56,826 nt of DNA from an uncultured Bacteroides sp. (GTDB lineage Bacteria; Bacteroidota; Bacteroidia; Bacteroidales; Bacteroidaceae): contig CAMTPC010000009.1 in the NCBI GenBank assembly GCA_947074295.1, forward strand, positions 1-56,826, given 5' to 3'. The notes below the pieces were generated by a model. The model ran no database searches. It was given only the letters and a program-made list of their open reading frames with translations, and had not been told where the DNA came from. Numbering within the stretch: position 1 is the stretch's first letter; each line of letters begins with the position of its first letter. Below are positions 27,268-37,892 of the stretch, piece by piece. The position numbers were made by a program, and so were the translations under genes.

Positions 27268-28418
27268 CAATCATCCAATTCTTCTTCGTATTCATATTCA
27301 AAATCGTCATCATCATCCGATTCATATTCATATTCAAAATCAGCGTCTTCACCCATATCTTTAAGCTCTTGACGAAGGTTAGCCACTTCTTTAGGACGGT
27401 GCACGATAGTCTCAATACGATTACTTTCCTTATTGAGTTCTTCCCAAATAATATCTTTCAAGGCAGAAATACCTAACCCTGTAACAGATGAAATAAATAC
27501 ATGTGGGATATTATCAGGCAACGTAGGTTCTATTTCGTCCATCAACTCTTGATCGAGCATATCGCTTTTTGTAATAGCCAAAATGCGTTGTTTGTCAAGC
27601 ATATCAGGATTGAATGTCTTCAACTCATTGAGCAAGATGTCATATTCCTTACGGATATCATCACTATCGGCTGGCACCATGAAAAGCAATAGAGAATTGC
27701 GCTCAATATGACGCAGGAAACGTAATCCTAAGCCTTTACCCTGGCTGGCTCCTTCGATTATACCTGGAATATCTGCCATCACAAACGATCTATTGTCGCG
27801 ATAAGATACGATACCAAGATTAGGCTCGAGTGTAGTAAATGGATAGTCCGCAATTTTAGGTTTTGCCGCAGATACAGCCGAAAGCAATGTAGATTTTCCA
27901 GCATTAGGGAAACCGACTAAACCTACATCGGCCAAGAGCTTCAACTCCATAATCACCGTCTTTTCCTGCATGGGCTCTCCTGGTTGAGCAAAACGAGGAG
28001 CTTGACGAGTAGCCGTTTTAAAGTGTGAATTACCTTGACCGCCACGTCCCCCTTTCAGTAACACCACTTCTTGATCATGATCCGTGACATCACAAAGATA
28101 TTCGCCCGTCTCAGCATCATAGACTACAGTGCCACAAGGTACCTCAATTATGCGGTCTCCACCATCTTTACCTGTGCTTCGGCTCTTACCGCCCGACTCA
28201 CCATGACCAGCGAATATGTGACGGTCAAATTTAAGGTGAAGCAATGTCCAGTAGTTACGATTGCCTCGCAGAATTACATGGCCTCCTCTACCGCCATCGC
28301 CACCATCAGGTCCACCATTGGGACAGAATTTTTCCCGTCGCATGTGTGTAGATCCACGTCCTCCCTTCCCGGAGCGACAGTAAATTTTTACATAATCTAC
28401 AAAATTCGATTCAGCCAT
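27267..28418 (-). CDS. obgE: Ribosome-assembly GTPase Obg
   Basis: A 383-residue GTPase that acts on the 50S ribosomal subunit and in stress control. The glycine-rich Obg domain covers 1-158. The G domain has G1 GFPNAGKST at 169-177, G3 DIPGIIEG and G4 TKSD. Residues after about 330 form a disordered, strongly acidic tail with two DFEYEYE repeats. It is translationally linked to pgeF. An intrinsic terminator separates it from adk, so it probably has its own promoter in the 97-bp gap. Confidence 0.95.
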   Translation of the reverse strand: MAESNFVDYVKIYCRSGKGGRGSTHMRREKFCPNGGPDGGDGGRGGHVILRGNRNYWTLLHLKFDRHIFAGHGESGGKSRSTGKDGGDRIIEVPCGTVVYDAETGEYLCDVTDHDQEVVLLKGGRGGQGNSHFKTATRQAPRFAQPGEPMQEKTVIMELKLLADVGLVGFPNAGKSTLLSAVSAAKPKIADYPFTTLEPNLGIVSYRDNRSFVMADIPGIIEGASQGKGLGLRFLRHIERNSLLLFMVPADSDDIRKEYDILLNELKTFNPDMLDKQRILAITKSDMLDQELMDEIEPTLPDNIPHVFISSVTGLGISALKDIIWEELNKESNRIETIVHRPKEVANLRQELKDMGEDADFEYEYESDDDDDFEYEYEEELDD

Positions 28419-28453
28419 ATATGTTATTCTTTTAAGTTATATATTTAATCAAC

Positions 28454-28499
28454 AAAAATGCGCATCTGCACCAATAATTCCATCGGCACATCAGCGCAT
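28454..28499 (-). terminator. Probable terminator of adk
   Basis: On the minus strand ATGCGC/GCGCAT pairs, then a 3x3 inner loop and a wobble-rich six-pair helix, then five T residues (28458-28454). It is an imperfect but plausible intrinsic terminator. Confidence 0.5.
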
Positions 28500-28515
28500 C
28501 CTATTAGTCTAATTA

Positions 28516-29085
28516 TTACAACGAGTCAATAGCTTCACAAATTTCTGCAAAGATACCGTCCATAGTACCTAAGCCATTGATATGATGATATTTTCCTTCT
28601 TGTTTATACCAATCAATCAATGGAGATGTTTGTGAATGATATACATGAAGGCGCTTTTTAATTGTCTCCTCATTATCATCTGCACGACCCGAGTCTTGTC
28701 CGCGCTTAATCAGACGAGTCATCAACTCCTCTTCTGGCACTTCTAAATCTAGCATAATAGAAACGTCCTGACCTCTCTCAGCCAACATATTCTTTAATGC
28801 ATCTGCCTGTGCAATTGTTCGTGGGAAACCATCGAAAATCACACCTTTACTATCTTTAAAACTATCGAAAACACTAGCAAGGATGTCAATCATCAATGCA
28901 TCTGGGATCAATTGACCTTGATCGATATAACCTTTAGCTGTTTTACCAAGTTCTGTACCGTTCTTAATTTCTGCACGAAGTACGTCTCCTGTAGAGATAT
29001 GGTTAAGCGCATATTTATTTACAATGCGCTCGCTTTGTGTTCCCTTACCTGAACCGGGAGCACCAAAAATCACAATGTTCAACAT
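28516..29085 (-). CDS. adk: Adenylate kinase
   Basis: A 189-residue kinase that interconverts ATP, AMP and ADP. It shows the P-loop GAPGSGKGT at 8-16, the FDGFPRT motif, and an arginine-rich LID (RLIKRGQDSGRADD) of the short form with no zinc-binding cysteines. It lies 57 bp downstream of hpt on the same strand. The gene pair hpt-adk followed by obg is common in Bacteroides. Confidence 0.96.
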   Translation of the reverse strand: MLNIVIFGAPGSGKGTQSERIVNKYALNHISTGDVLRAEIKNGTELGKTAKGYIDQGQLIPDALMIDILASVFDSFKDSKGVIFDGFPRTIAQADALKNMLAERGQDVSIMLDLEVPEEELMTRLIKRGQDSGRADDNEETIKKRLHVYHSQTSPLIDWYKQEGKYHHINGLGTMDGIFAEICEAIDSL

Positions 29086-29142
29086 TTTAAATACCTATTA
29101 TATTAAAGTTCTTAATAACCTTTTTCGAATGAATGCTGCATT

Positions 29143-29679
29143 TTAGTCTACAACGGTGTATATATCCGGATAGTTGCGACCGAATCCGTCATAATCCAAT
29201 CCATAGCCTACGATGAAATCATTAGGAATCTTCATTGCCACATATTCGATGTCTAGGTCTACCTGAAGCTTCTCAGGTTTGACTAGTAATGAAGCAATAT
29301 GCACTTTCTTAGGATTGCGTTTTGCCAATGTCTCGAGCATGTGTTGCATGGTGAAACCAGTATCCACAATATCTTCGACTATCACTATAGTACGACCCTC
29401 GATATCTTCATTAACACCAATCATCTCTTTGATTGTACCAGTAGAAGATGTCCCTTCATAAGAAGCCAATTTCACGAATGATATCTCACAAGGAATCGTG
29501 ATATGTTTCATCAAGTCAGCTGTAAACATAAACGACCCATTCAGTACGCTTAGAAAAAGAGGTTGATCATCAGCAAGGTCACGATTGATTTCATTTGCGA
29601 CACGAATCACCTCTTTTTGAATATCTTTTTCTCTGATAGAAATAGTAAAATGTTTGTCTTTAATCTGGATAGTATCCAT
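29143..29679 (-). CDS. hpt: Hypoxanthine phosphoribosyltransferase
   Basis: A 178-residue purine-salvage enzyme that makes IMP (and GMP) from the free base and PRPP. The PRPP motif is VIVEDIVDTGFT; the flexible-loop SYEGTSSTG and C-terminal DFIVGYGLDYDGFGRNYP segments fit the family. The ATG at 29679 is chosen over a TTG two codons upstream. A -7 box TATTTTTG lies at 29712-29705. Confidence 0.94.
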   Translation of the reverse strand: MDTIQIKDKHFTISIREKDIQKEVIRVANEINRDLADDQPLFLSVLNGSFMFTADLMKHITIPCEISFVKLASYEGTSSTGTIKEMIGVNEDIEGRTIVIVEDIVDTGFTMQHMLETLAKRNPKKVHIASLLVKPEKLQVDLDIEYVAMKIPNDFIVGYGLDYDGFGRNYPDIYTVVD

Positions 29680-29906
29680 AACCAATAATTTAAGTTATTG
29701 CCTACAAAAATACTTTATTTTATTGGTGTCACTCCTATAAACCTTCCTTTTTTACTAGTTTTTAAATTTTAAATGCACAAAACAGCATGTTTATTATCGC
29801 CATTATTAGCTCAAGAAAAAATAAACCCACTCTATCCACTTCTCAGAATACACTCAAATATATAATATTGTATCTTTGCCTTCCTATAGATAAAAAACAA
29901 GCAATA

Positions 29907-31418
29907 ATGAAAATATTTACTACTCAAAACATTCATAAACTGGATGAGTTTACAATTGAGCACGAACCTATCAGCTCCATTGACTTAATGGAAAGAGCAG
30001 CCAAAGCACTCAGCAAAAAAATTTTGGAGAGGTGGAATAATAGTACACCAATTGTAGTATTTGCTGGTCCGGGTAACAATGGAGGAGACGCACTCGCTGT
30101 AAGCCGACTACTCGCAGAAAGTGGATACCACGTCGAGACTTATCTTTTCAATACAAAGAATTCGCTATCAGAAGATTGTCAGTTCAATAAATCACTACTT
30201 GAAGAGATGCCAAATGTGACTTTTCATGAAATCATCAATCAATTTACGCCACCTACGCTAACAAATGAACATCTTATCATAGATGGTTTATTTGGGACAG
30301 GCCTTAACAAAGCTTTAAGTGGTGGGTTTGCTGCTGTAGTAAAATTCATCAACTCTTCGCCTGCAACCGTTGTATCCATAGACATACCTTCAGGATTAAT
30401 GGGGGAAGAGAACACTTTCAATAACCCAACCCATATCATTAAAGCTAATTATACTTTCAGCATTCAACTACCCAAACTCGCTTTTTTCTTTGCCGAAAAT
30501 GCAGAATTTCTAGGTGAATGGAGTCTAGTAAATATAGGTTTAAGTATTCAAGGGATCATCGAATTGCCCACTAACTACTACACTCTGGAACATGAAGAAA
30601 TAAAACGATTAATTAAACCGCGAAAGAAGTTTTCTCATAAAGGCACATTCGGCCATGCTATACTCATTGCTGGCTCACAAGGCATGGCGGGAGCAGCGAT
30701 TCTAGCAGCTCGATCTTGCATGCGTTCAGGGGTTGGTCTATTAACCGTACATAGTCCAATATGCAACTGCAGTCTACTTCAAACAGCAATACCCGAAGCA
30801 TTAGTTGAAAGAGATATACAAGAACAATGTTTTGCTGAAGCCGTAGATACGGATGATTATCAAGCGTTAGGAATAGGACCAGGGTTAGGACAAAGTCCAG
30901 AAACTGAAGCGGCTTTATTGGATCAACTTAATATATGCAACATTCCATTAGTACTAGACGCTGACGCTTTAAACATTCTGGCACAAAATAGGAAAGCGTT
31001 GCAAAAACTCCCTAAAGGAACCATACTTACACCTCATCCTGTAGAACTAGAGCGACTATTAGGTAAATGTCAGAATTCATTTGAACGTCTGACCAAAGCA
31101 GCCGAATTAGCACGAAGCACAGGTGTTTATATCATTGTAAAGGGAGCAAATAGTGTGATTGTGACTCCCACTAATAGTTTTTACATCAACACTACAGGCA
31201 ATCCTGGCATGGCTACTGCTGGTAGTGGCGATGTGTTGACCGGAATCATACTGGCTTTATTAGCACAAGGGTATAAGCCAGAAGAGGCATGCAAATTGGG
31301 TGTATATATACATGGAATGGCGGGAGATATGGCAGCCCACAGAATGGGAGAAATCTGTATGAATGCAAGTGATATTATAACGCATTTGCCGCCAGCTTTC
31401 AAAATGTTAACCGAATAA
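29907..31418 (+). CDS. nnr: Bifunctional NAD(P)H-hydrate epimerase / ADP-dependent dehydratase
   Basis: A 503-residue metabolite-repair fusion that restores damaged (hydrated) NADH and NADPH. The N-terminal YjeF epimerase (about 1-215) has VFAGPGNNGGDAL and DGLFGTGLN. The C-terminal ribokinase-like dehydratase (about 225-503) has LDADALN and TAGSGDVLTG. The start is the ATG at 29907; a -7 box (TATCTTTG, 29871-29878) lies between it and an upstream in-frame ATG at 29787, which argues against the longer form. Confidence 0.93.
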   Translation: MKIFTTQNIHKLDEFTIEHEPISSIDLMERAAKALSKKILERWNNSTPIVVFAGPGNNGGDALAVSRLLAESGYHVETYLFNTKNSLSEDCQFNKSLLEEMPNVTFHEIINQFTPPTLTNEHLIIDGLFGTGLNKALSGGFAAVVKFINSSPATVVSIDIPSGLMGEENTFNNPTHIIKANYTFSIQLPKLAFFFAENAEFLGEWSLVNIGLSIQGIIELPTNYYTLEHEEIKRLIKPRKKFSHKGTFGHAILIAGSQGMAGAAILAARSCMRSGVGLLTVHSPICNCSLLQTAIPEALVERDIQEQCFAEAVDTDDYQALGIGPGLGQSPETEAALLDQLNICNIPLVLDADALNILAQNRKALQKLPKGTILTPHPVELERLLGKCQNSFERLTKAAELARSTGVYIIVKGANSVIVTPTNSFYINTTGNPGMATAGSGDVLTGIILALLAQGYKPEEACKLGVYIHGMAGDMAAHRMGEICMNASDIITHLPPAFKMLTE

Positions 31419-31487
31419 AGGTTAAGTTATTGTATTAAATTGCTTTAACTTGCGTATTTTTGTTATATAAAAACCATTAAGAATTTA

Positions 31488-32555
31488 ATGATAATGAAAA
31501 GGATCCTATTTTTTGGCAGTCTGTTGACATTAGGCACATTAGCCCATGCACAGACCGATGTGATTCAGGGAGTGATGCGTGGTAAGGATTTTGGAGTGAC
31601 TTACATGCTTCCACAATCTGTATTGAATATCGAAGCCACTGTCACTAAAACACAGTATATACCTGGAGAATTCGCCAAATATGCCAATCGTTATTTAAGA
31701 TTGGACAATGTTTCATCCACACCTAGCGAATATTATGAGTTGACTAAAGTTGATGTTGTACCAATCGGTATCCCCAATTCAGAGCAGACTTACTTCATCA
31801 AAATGAAAGATAAAACTGTTGCTCCCCTAGTGGAGTTAACTCAAGAAGGTATTATAAAAACCATTAATATGCCGCGTTCGGCAGTATCTAATAATACTTC
31901 ATCCACGCCGGTCATCATTAACAATACAAGGACAATCAATCCTAGAGATTTTTTGACTGAAGAGATTCTGATGGCCAATTCTACTGCAAAGATGGCAGAA
32001 TTAGTAGCAAGAGAGATTTATTCGATCCGCGAAAGCAAGAATGCATTAATACGCGGTCAAGCCGATTTTATGCCGCAAGATGGTAATCAAATGAAGATGA
32101 TGATAGATGAACTGAATGCACAAGAAGCTTCACTAATGTCTATGTTCATTGGTACCAATATCAATGAGGCGCAAGTCTATTCGATAAAGGTTATGCCGCG
32201 CGACATAGAAAAGGAAGTCGTTTTCAGATTCTCAAAGAAATTAGGTTTAGTTCCCAATAATGATTTAGGCGGTGAACCGATTTATATATCTATCAAGGAC
32301 TTAAAGTCGGTAGCTTTGCCCGAGGATAACGGGAAAAAGAAAGTAGATGGTATAGCCTATAATGTACCAGGAAAGGCTCTTGTTGTACTCAACAAAGGCA
32401 ATCAAACCATTTTCAAATCAGAGATACCTCTCTCTCAATTTGGTTCAACAGAATACCTTGCACCGGCGCTTTTCAATAAAAACTCAACTATAAAGGTAGA
32501 GTTCAATCCTGCTACTGGCGGTCTGATAAAGATTGAACGCGAAGACCATAAGTGA
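31488..32555 (+). CDS. DUF4831-family secreted protein
   Basis: A 355-residue exported protein (signal peptide cut near AHA-QTD). Segments FGVTYMLPQSVLNIEATVTKTQYIPGEFAKYANRYL-like and RPRDFLTEEILMANSTAKMAE-like match my memory of the DUF4831 family of Bacteroidales, whose function is unknown. A second ATG at 31494 may be the real start. A -7 box lies at 31455-31462. Its last 44 bases overlap the convergent PqqD-like gene. Confidence 0.75.
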   Translation: MIMKRILFFGSLLTLGTLAHAQTDVIQGVMRGKDFGVTYMLPQSVLNIEATVTKTQYIPGEFAKYANRYLRLDNVSSTPSEYYELTKVDVVPIGIPNSEQTYFIKMKDKTVAPLVELTQEGIIKTINMPRSAVSNNTSSTPVIINNTRTINPRDFLTEEILMANSTAKMAELVAREIYSIRESKNALIRGQADFMPQDGNQMKMMIDELNAQEASLMSMFIGTNINEAQVYSIKVMPRDIEKEVVFRFSKKLGLVPNNDLGGEPIYISIKDLKSVALPEDNGKKKVDGIAYNVPGKALVVLNKGNQTIFKSEIPLSQFGSTEYLAPALFNKNSTIKVEFNPATGGLIKIEREDHK

Positions 32556-32874
32556 TGAATCCATCCTTCTGAAGCTGACCTATATAGGTCGTAATACGTG
32601 ACTCGTAGCCCACTTCATCATTGAATTGGGCTGCGAGTTTTTCTATTATATCCTTTACGGTATTTTGACCATCTATCATACTCCAAACAGCCGTACCTTT
32701 TTCTTCTAATCGCACACGAATGTAAGGCGACATACTTTTTGGCAAGAAAAGGCGTCGCATCCATCCACGTTTGAATCGTGGAAAGACGATTACAGCGCAA
32801 TCGTCTTCCCATTCTGTATTGACATGAGGCTTACGCATAGGTATAACCTCTAGCAAATTAATTTTCTCTTTCAC
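32512..32874 (-). CDS. PqqD-like peptide-chaperone domain protein
   Basis: A 120-residue protein with the PqqD fold pattern: LEEKGTAVWSMIDGQNTVKDIIEKLAAQF followed by a winged-helix-like end with YIGQLQKDGFI. PqqD domains bind ribosomal peptide precursors for radical-SAM enzymes. No precursor or radical-SAM gene is near, so the partner is elsewhere or the role differs. It overlaps the MFS gene by 17 bases at its start and the DUF4831 gene by 44 bases at its end. An inner ATG at 32838 is an alternative start. Confidence 0.75.
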   Translation of the reverse strand: MKEKINLLEVIPMRKPHVNTEWEDDCAVIVFPRFKRGWMRRLFLPKSMSPYIRVRLEEKGTAVWSMIDGQNTVKDIIEKLAAQFNDEVGYESRITTYIGQLQKDGFITYGLRVQSLSDRQ

Positions 32875-34273
32875 TTACTGGAATATCTTTAGTTATATTG
32901 GGCAATTGCAAGCCATATCCCTTTTTCTTGTCTTCAGCTTTAAGCAAGAAGCAAACAAACAAAGCCAGTACACCAAATGATGCAAAAATCAACATTGGGA
33001 TAGTATAATCGTAAGTTTGGAAACCATCTACAACAGGACCTTTACAGTAAGTGTCAAGTACCCATCCTATAAGCAATGGTACCCCCATCAAACCCCAGTT
33101 TTGCACCCAGAAAATCAAGGCATATGCCGTACCTAGTTGACGCTCAGGGATAATCTTAGGCACAGATGGCCACATAGCCGAAGGCACTAAAGAGAAAGCG
33201 ATACCCAAGATAATCATAATAAGAGTAGCAAACCACCAAATATTAAGAAAAGGCATAGCAAACATAAGATGAACGAATATAAGCAGAGTAGAACCCAATA
33301 TCATCAATGATGCACCTTTACCAATACGGTCATACAATGATCCAAAAATAGGGGTTAGAATAATCGTACCGAAGGGCAAAAGTCCAGGGATGAAGCCAGC
33401 ACTTTCAGGATTAAGTCCATATTTCTGAACCATTAAATCGGAAGCATATTTCAGGAAAGGGAATACAGCCGAATAGAAAAGTACACAAAGCAATGCAATT
33501 AACCAGAAGCCCTTATTAAATATAATATAAAGTATATCTTTCATTTTAAAGCCTTCTTCTTCATCGTCATTGGTCGTTTCTAATGATTTGTCCAACTTCT
33601 TATCATAGAAAGTATAAACAAAAAATGCCAATGTTCCGATACAAAGAAGAATCAATCCCAATAGAATAGGCATAGGAATATTAGGGCGAAGTGTACCAGA
33701 AGCATCCAATATACCGAAATAAGTCGCCATAGGTACAGTAAGCATCAAGGCAAGTCCGGTACCGATACGAGCTGTAGCCATCTCGAGTCCCATAGCCAAT
33801 GCCAACTCTTTACCTTTAAACCATTTTACAATAATCTTAGATACAGTGATACCGATAATTTCAATACCTACACCAAATATAGCGTAACCCAAAGCAGCCA
33901 AAAAAACCTGTGATTTAAATCCTAATATCATAGCACCATCGGCAAATTCAGCTTTAATGGCAAAATATTTAATAGAGCATCCTATAACCATCAACAAACA
34001 GGCACCTACTCCTGTGAAGCGCACTCCCATCTTATCTAGGATGATACCTCCGATGATAAGCATAACAAGAAATACATTAAACCATCCGTAAGCACTGGTA
34101 AAGAAGCCGTAATCAACACTATCCCAGAATAGTTCTTTTTCGAGCATAGGTTTAAGTGGCGCCATCACATCGGCAAGGAAATAGCCACAAAGCATCGTAA
34201 ACGATACAAGGGCAAGCACACTCCAACGAAGCACTTTGGAATCGTTGAGCTTTTGTTTTAAAAGTTCTGTCAT
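32858..34273 (-). CDS. MFS transporter, oxalate/formate-antiporter-like
   Basis: A 471-residue carrier with twelve predicted membrane helices and a charged middle loop (residues about 218-240, TTNDDEEEG). The motif between helices 8 and 9 (GSLYDRIGKGAS) and the GWFNVFLVMLIIGGIILDKMG region fit the OFA branch of the major facilitator superfamily. The substrate is unknown, probably an organic anion. A TAACTTTG -7 box lies at 34321-34314. It is co-transcribed with the PqqD-like gene. Confidence 0.85.
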   Translation of the reverse strand: MTELLKQKLNDSKVLRWSVLALVSFTMLCGYFLADVMAPLKPMLEKELFWDSVDYGFFTSAYGWFNVFLVMLIIGGIILDKMGVRFTGVGACLLMVIGCSIKYFAIKAEFADGAMILGFKSQVFLAALGYAIFGVGIEIIGITVSKIIVKWFKGKELALAMGLEMATARIGTGLALMLTVPMATYFGILDASGTLRPNIPMPILLGLILLCIGTLAFFVYTFYDKKLDKSLETTNDDEEEGFKMKDILYIIFNKGFWLIALLCVLFYSAVFPFLKYASDLMVQKYGLNPESAGFIPGLLPFGTIILTPIFGSLYDRIGKGASLMILGSTLLIFVHLMFAMPFLNIWWFATLIMIILGIAFSLVPSAMWPSVPKIIPERQLGTAYALIFWVQNWGLMGVPLLIGWVLDTYCKGPVVDGFQTYDYTIPMLIFASFGVLALFVCFLLKAEDKKKGYGLQLPNITKDIPVSEREN

Positions 34274-34475
34274 GATAAAAATATAAAAACGTTTTTATTA
34301 ATTATAAAGGTACAAAGTTACCTATTTATTACTTTATAACAGTAGTCATAAATACATTTTTCCATTGCTGACAAGCAAATATATTTCACCTATTTTGCTA
34401 AAAAAGTGACGAAAACGTTTATCTTTGTGAACATATAAGGCTATTAAAACCTTAATCTTTTTAAATCTTATCGTT

Positions 34476-35552
34476 ATGTTTAATTCATTTGGCAATATAT
34501 TTAGATTGACCAGTTTTGGTGAATCACATGGTAAAGGTATTGGTGGCGTGATTGATGGTTTTCCTGCCGGCATCAATATCGATTTGGACTTTATTCAGAA
34601 AGAGCTCAACCGTCGTCGCCCCGGACAATCCAATCTCACCACTTCACGAGATGAGGAAGATAAAGTAGAAATTCTCTCGGGTGTATTCAATGGTAAATCT
34701 ACAGGCTGCCCCATTGGTTTCATCGTATGGAACAAGAACCAGCATTCGGATGACTATACCAACATGAAAGAAGTTTACCGTCCATCGCATGCCGATTATA
34801 CCTACACTGTAAAATATGGCATTCGTGATTATCGTGGTGGTGGACGTTCATCTGCTCGCGAAACTATATCGCGTGTAGTAGGTGGTGCGATTGCTAAATT
34901 GGCTTTAAGGCAATTGGGTGTGCAGATTCAGGCATTCACATCCCAAGTGGGGCCAATCCGATTGGAAAGAAATTACTCTGATTACGACTTAGACTTGATT
35001 GAGACCAACTCTGTGCGCTGTCCCGATCCTATCAAAGCCAAAGAGATGGAAGAACTAATCTTGAAGATTAAAGGAGAAGGCGACACTATCGGTGGCGTAT
35101 TGACTTGTGTCATAAAAGACTGCCCCATTGGCCTTGGAGAACCTGTATTTGGTAAATTACATGCAGCACTGGGCAATGCCATGCTCAGCATTAACGCGGC
35201 CAAAGCATTTGAGTATGGTGATGGATTCAAGGGACTAAAACTTAAAGGCTCCGAGCAAAATGATGTTTTCTACAACCATGATGGGAAAATAGAAACACGC
35301 ACCAACCACTCGGGTGGTATCCAAGGTGGAATTAGCAATGGGCAGGATATTTATTTCAGAGTTGCGTTCAAACCTGTAGCCACTGTGCTTATGGAGCAAG
35401 AAACCGTTAATATAGACGGCATCGACACTACACTCAAAGCACGCGGCAGACATGATCCTTGTGTTCTTCCTCGGGCTGTGCCTATTGTTGAAGCGATGGC
35501 TGCCATGACTATACTCGATTATTATTTATTAGATAGAATGACACAACTATGA
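34476..35552 (+). CDS. aroC: Chorismate synthase
   Basis: A 358-residue enzyme that makes chorismate from EPSP with reduced FMN, the last shikimate-pathway step. Signatures: [13 protein letters not shown] near residues 10-22, RPSHADYTY and [10 protein letters not shown], and the C-terminal [18 protein letters not shown] -7 box TATCTTTG (34420-34427) lies upstream, with a TTTG 22 bp before it, longer than usual. It overlaps the following peptidase gene by four bases. Confidence 0.96.
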   Translation: MFNSFGNIFRLTSFGESHGKGIGGVIDGFPAGINIDLDFIQKELNRRRPGQSNLTTSRDEEDKVEILSGVFNGKSTGCPIGFIVWNKNQHSDDYTNMKEVYRPSHADYTYTVKYGIRDYRGGGRSSARETISRVVGGAIAKLALRQLGVQIQAFTSQVGPIRLERNYSDYDLDLIETNSVRCPDPIKAKEMEELILKIKGEGDTIGGVLTCVIKDCPIGLGEPVFGKLHAALGNAMLSINAAKAFEYGDGFKGLKLKGSEQNDVFYNHDGKIETRTNHSGGIQGGISNGQDIYFRVAFKPVATVLMEQETVNIDGIDTTLKARGRHDPCVLPRAVPIVEAMAAMTILDYYLLDRMTQL

Positions 35553-36913
35553 GTTATTTGAAAGACTACATTGTTAAGAACGAACCTAAAATGTTGGAAG
35601 ACCTTTTCAGTCTTCTACGTATTCCTAGTATCAGTGCGAAACCAGAACACAAAGCCGACATGACAGCATGCGCCAATCGATGGGCGGAATTGTTACTAGA
35701 GGCTGGTGCCGACGAAGCTGTAGTGATGCCTTCCAAAGGGAATCCCATAGTTTTTGCCCAAAAGATAGTAGATCCTGCAGCCAAGACAGTATTGGTATAT
35801 GCTCACTATGATGTGATGCCTGCCGAACCACTTGACCTTTGGAAGAGTCAACCTTTCGAGCCAGAAGTTCGTGACGGCAAAATTTGGGCACGTGGTGCGG
35901 ATGATGATAAAGGACAGGGATTCATCCAACTCAAAGCTTTTGAATATCTTGTAAAAGAAGGAACACTAAAAAACAATGTAAAATTCATCATCGAAGGGGA
36001 AGAGGAAATAGGCTCACCTAGTCTTGAAGCCTTTTGCGAAGAGCACAAAGAGCTTTTATCGGCCGATGTGATTTTAGTTTCAGATACAAGTATGCTGGGT
36101 GCTGATCTTCCATCATTGACTACAGGTTTACGCGGTTTGGCATATTGGGAGATTGAAGTTACTGGTCCTAATCGCGATCTACATTCGGGACATTTTGGAG
36201 GTGCTGTTGCCAACCCCATTAATGTATTGTGTGGCATGCTCAGCAAAGTAGTGGATGAAGATGGACGAATCACAGTTCCAGGCTTCTATGATAAAGTTGA
36301 AGAAGTGCCTGCCGAAGAACGTGAAATGATTAAACATATTCCGTTTGACGAGAATAAATACAAAGCAGCCATTGATGTTGATGCGCTTGCAGGCGAAAAA
36401 GGCTATAGCACTCTAGAGCGTAATAGTTGTCGTCCAGCTTTTGATATTTGTGGTATTTGGGGAGGATATACTGGTGAAGGTTCCAAAACTGTATTACCAT
36501 CTAAAGCTTTCGCAAAGGTTTCATGCCGTTTGGTTCCTCATCAGCAACACGAAGAAATCTCAAAACTCTTTGTCGAATACATCAATGGTGTGGCGCCAAA
36601 AAGCGTACGTGTCAAAGTGACTCCAATGCACGGAGGCGAAGGCTATGTATGTCCCATCAGCTTACCTGCCTACAAGGCAGCCGAAGCAGGTTTCGAAGCT
36701 GCTTTCGGTAGTAAACCATTGGCAGTGCGTCGTGGTGGTAGCATCCCTATCATTTCAACATTCGAAAAAGTGTTGGGCATGAAAACTGTCTTGATGGGCT
36801 TTGGGCTAGAATCAGATGCGATTCACTCACCTAATGAAAACTTCTCACTAGATATCTTTAAGAAAGGTATTGAAGCAGTTGTCATCTTCCATGAAGAATT
36901 TGCTAATATGTAG
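35549..36913 (+). CDS. M20-family dipeptidase
   Basis: A 454-residue zinc peptidase. Metal-binding and catalytic motifs are VYAHYDVMP, the [10 protein letters not shown] stretch, [13 protein letters not shown] (general base Glu and ligand) and a distal His near [11 protein letters not shown]. The inserted dimerisation domain is present. It resembles the cytosolic non-specific dipeptidase/carnosinase group. Translation is probably coupled to aroC by the ATGA overlap, though the functions are unrelated. Confidence 0.92.
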   Translation: MSYLKDYIVKNEPKMLEDLFSLLRIPSISAKPEHKADMTACANRWAELLLEAGADEAVVMPSKGNPIVFAQKIVDPAAKTVLVYAHYDVMPAEPLDLWKSQPFEPEVRDGKIWARGADDDKGQGFIQLKAFEYLVKEGTLKNNVKFIIEGEEEIGSPSLEAFCEEHKELLSADVILVSDTSMLGADLPSLTTGLRGLAYWEIEVTGPNRDLHSGHFGGAVANPINVLCGMLSKVVDEDGRITVPGFYDKVEEVPAEEREMIKHIPFDENKYKAAIDVDALAGEKGYSTLERNSCRPAFDICGIWGGYTGEGSKTVLPSKAFAKVSCRLVPHQQHEEISKLFVEYINGVAPKSVRVKVTPMHGGEGYVCPISLPAYKAAEAGFEAAFGSKPLAVRRGGSIPIISTFEKVLGMKTVLMGFGLESDAIHSPNENFSLDIFKKGIEAVVIFHEEFANM

Positions 36914-36932
36914 ATAATATATTTAAACACAT

Positions 36933-36985
36933 AAAGGATATATTGCATCATAAAGAAAAATATGGTCGATATATCCTTTTTTTTT
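36933..36985 (+). terminator. Terminator of aroC-peptidase
   Basis: An 11-bp stem (36933-36943 with 36969-36979), with a 25-base loop, is followed by about nine T residues on the plus strand. Confidence 0.75.
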
Positions 36986-37103
36986 GCACAAACACCTTGG
37001 CGTTTAATGAATTATTTATAATTTTATATTGTATTTGGCTATTAAAAGAAGAAATGAGTTATAAATGGAGTAGTATTTTTTATTAATCAATAATTTATTT
37101 TTC

Positions 37104-37820
37104 ATGAAAAAGTTTGTAGCAGAAATGATTGGCACATTTGCACTTGTGCTTTTCGGTTGCGGTAGCGCCGTGTTTGGTCAAATGTTTGTAGGAGCAGATG
37201 CTCTGACCACAATGGGAAACCCAATCACCATCACTGCCATAGGTATGTGTTTTGGTTTGGCAGTATTAATCATGTGTTATACAATAGGTCCGATCTCGGG
37301 ATGCCATGTCAATCCAGCCGTGAGTCTAGGTGTTTATCTTAATGGCGGTATGAAAGCCGGCGAAATGTTATCTTATTGGGTAGCACAGATCATCGGAGGT
37401 ATCTTGGGTGCTGTAGCCATTGGCATCGTGTCTCAACAATGGGGTCCTGACTATGGTGGTACACCTATGTTCGGAGCTAATCAATATGCTGCAGGGCATC
37501 TGTCTGGAGCTTTCTTTGGCGAAATCATCTTTACTTTCCTATTCGTATTGGTAGTCTTAGGATCGACCAGCAAGAAAGCACCTATAGGCTTCGCAGGTAT
37601 CGCCATTGGTTGGGCTTTAGCTATTGTCAATATCGTGATGATTCCCATAGACGGTGCTTCAGTTAATCCTGCTCGTTCTTTTGGTCCTGCTATTTTCCAG
37701 GGTGGTGAGGCATTAAGCCAAATATGGGTGTATATCGTTGCTCCTCTTATCGGTGGTGCTATAGCTGCACTCATCTGGAGAATATTTAAGGATGATGAAA
37801 AACTCCAATCTGTACAGTAA
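37104..37820 (+). CDS. aqpZ: Aquaporin (AqpZ-type)
   Basis: A 238-residue inner-membrane channel with six helices and both half-helix motifs, HVNPAVSLG and SVNPARSFGP. The Arg after the second NPA is the selectivity-filter residue. A His in GPISGCHVNPA and the overall length fit water-selective AqpZ rather than a glycerol facilitator. It is transcribed alone; the 118-bp AT-rich gap upstream has no exact promoter match. Confidence 0.92.
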   Translation: MKKFVAEMIGTFALVLFGCGSAVFGQMFVGADALTTMGNPITITAIGMCFGLAVLIMCYTIGPISGCHVNPAVSLGVYLNGGMKAGEMLSYWVAQIIGGILGAVAIGIVSQQWGPDYGGTPMFGANQYAAGHLSGAFFGEIIFTFLFVLVVLGSTSKKAPIGFAGIAIGWALAIVNIVMIPIDGASVNPARSFGPAIFQGGEALSQIWVYIVAPLIGGAIAALIWRIFKDDEKLQSVQ

Positions 37821-37845
37821 ATAAAAAGAAGATAACAGAATTAAT

Positions 37846-37892
37846 AAACAAACACTGAGTTTCTAATAGATGAGACTCAGTGTTTGTTTTAT
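37846..37892. terminator. Bidirectional terminator between aqpZ and the OmpA-like gene
   Basis: A perfect 15-bp stem (37846-37860 with 37875-37889) with T-rich flanks serves the two convergent genes. It overlaps the stop codon of the OmpA-like gene by one base. Confidence 0.85.

Noticed and set aside
27178..27476. Ser/Tyr-rich plus-strand ORFs opposite obgE and pgeF
   Set aside because: Low-complexity reading of the reverse strand of the acidic Obg tail.
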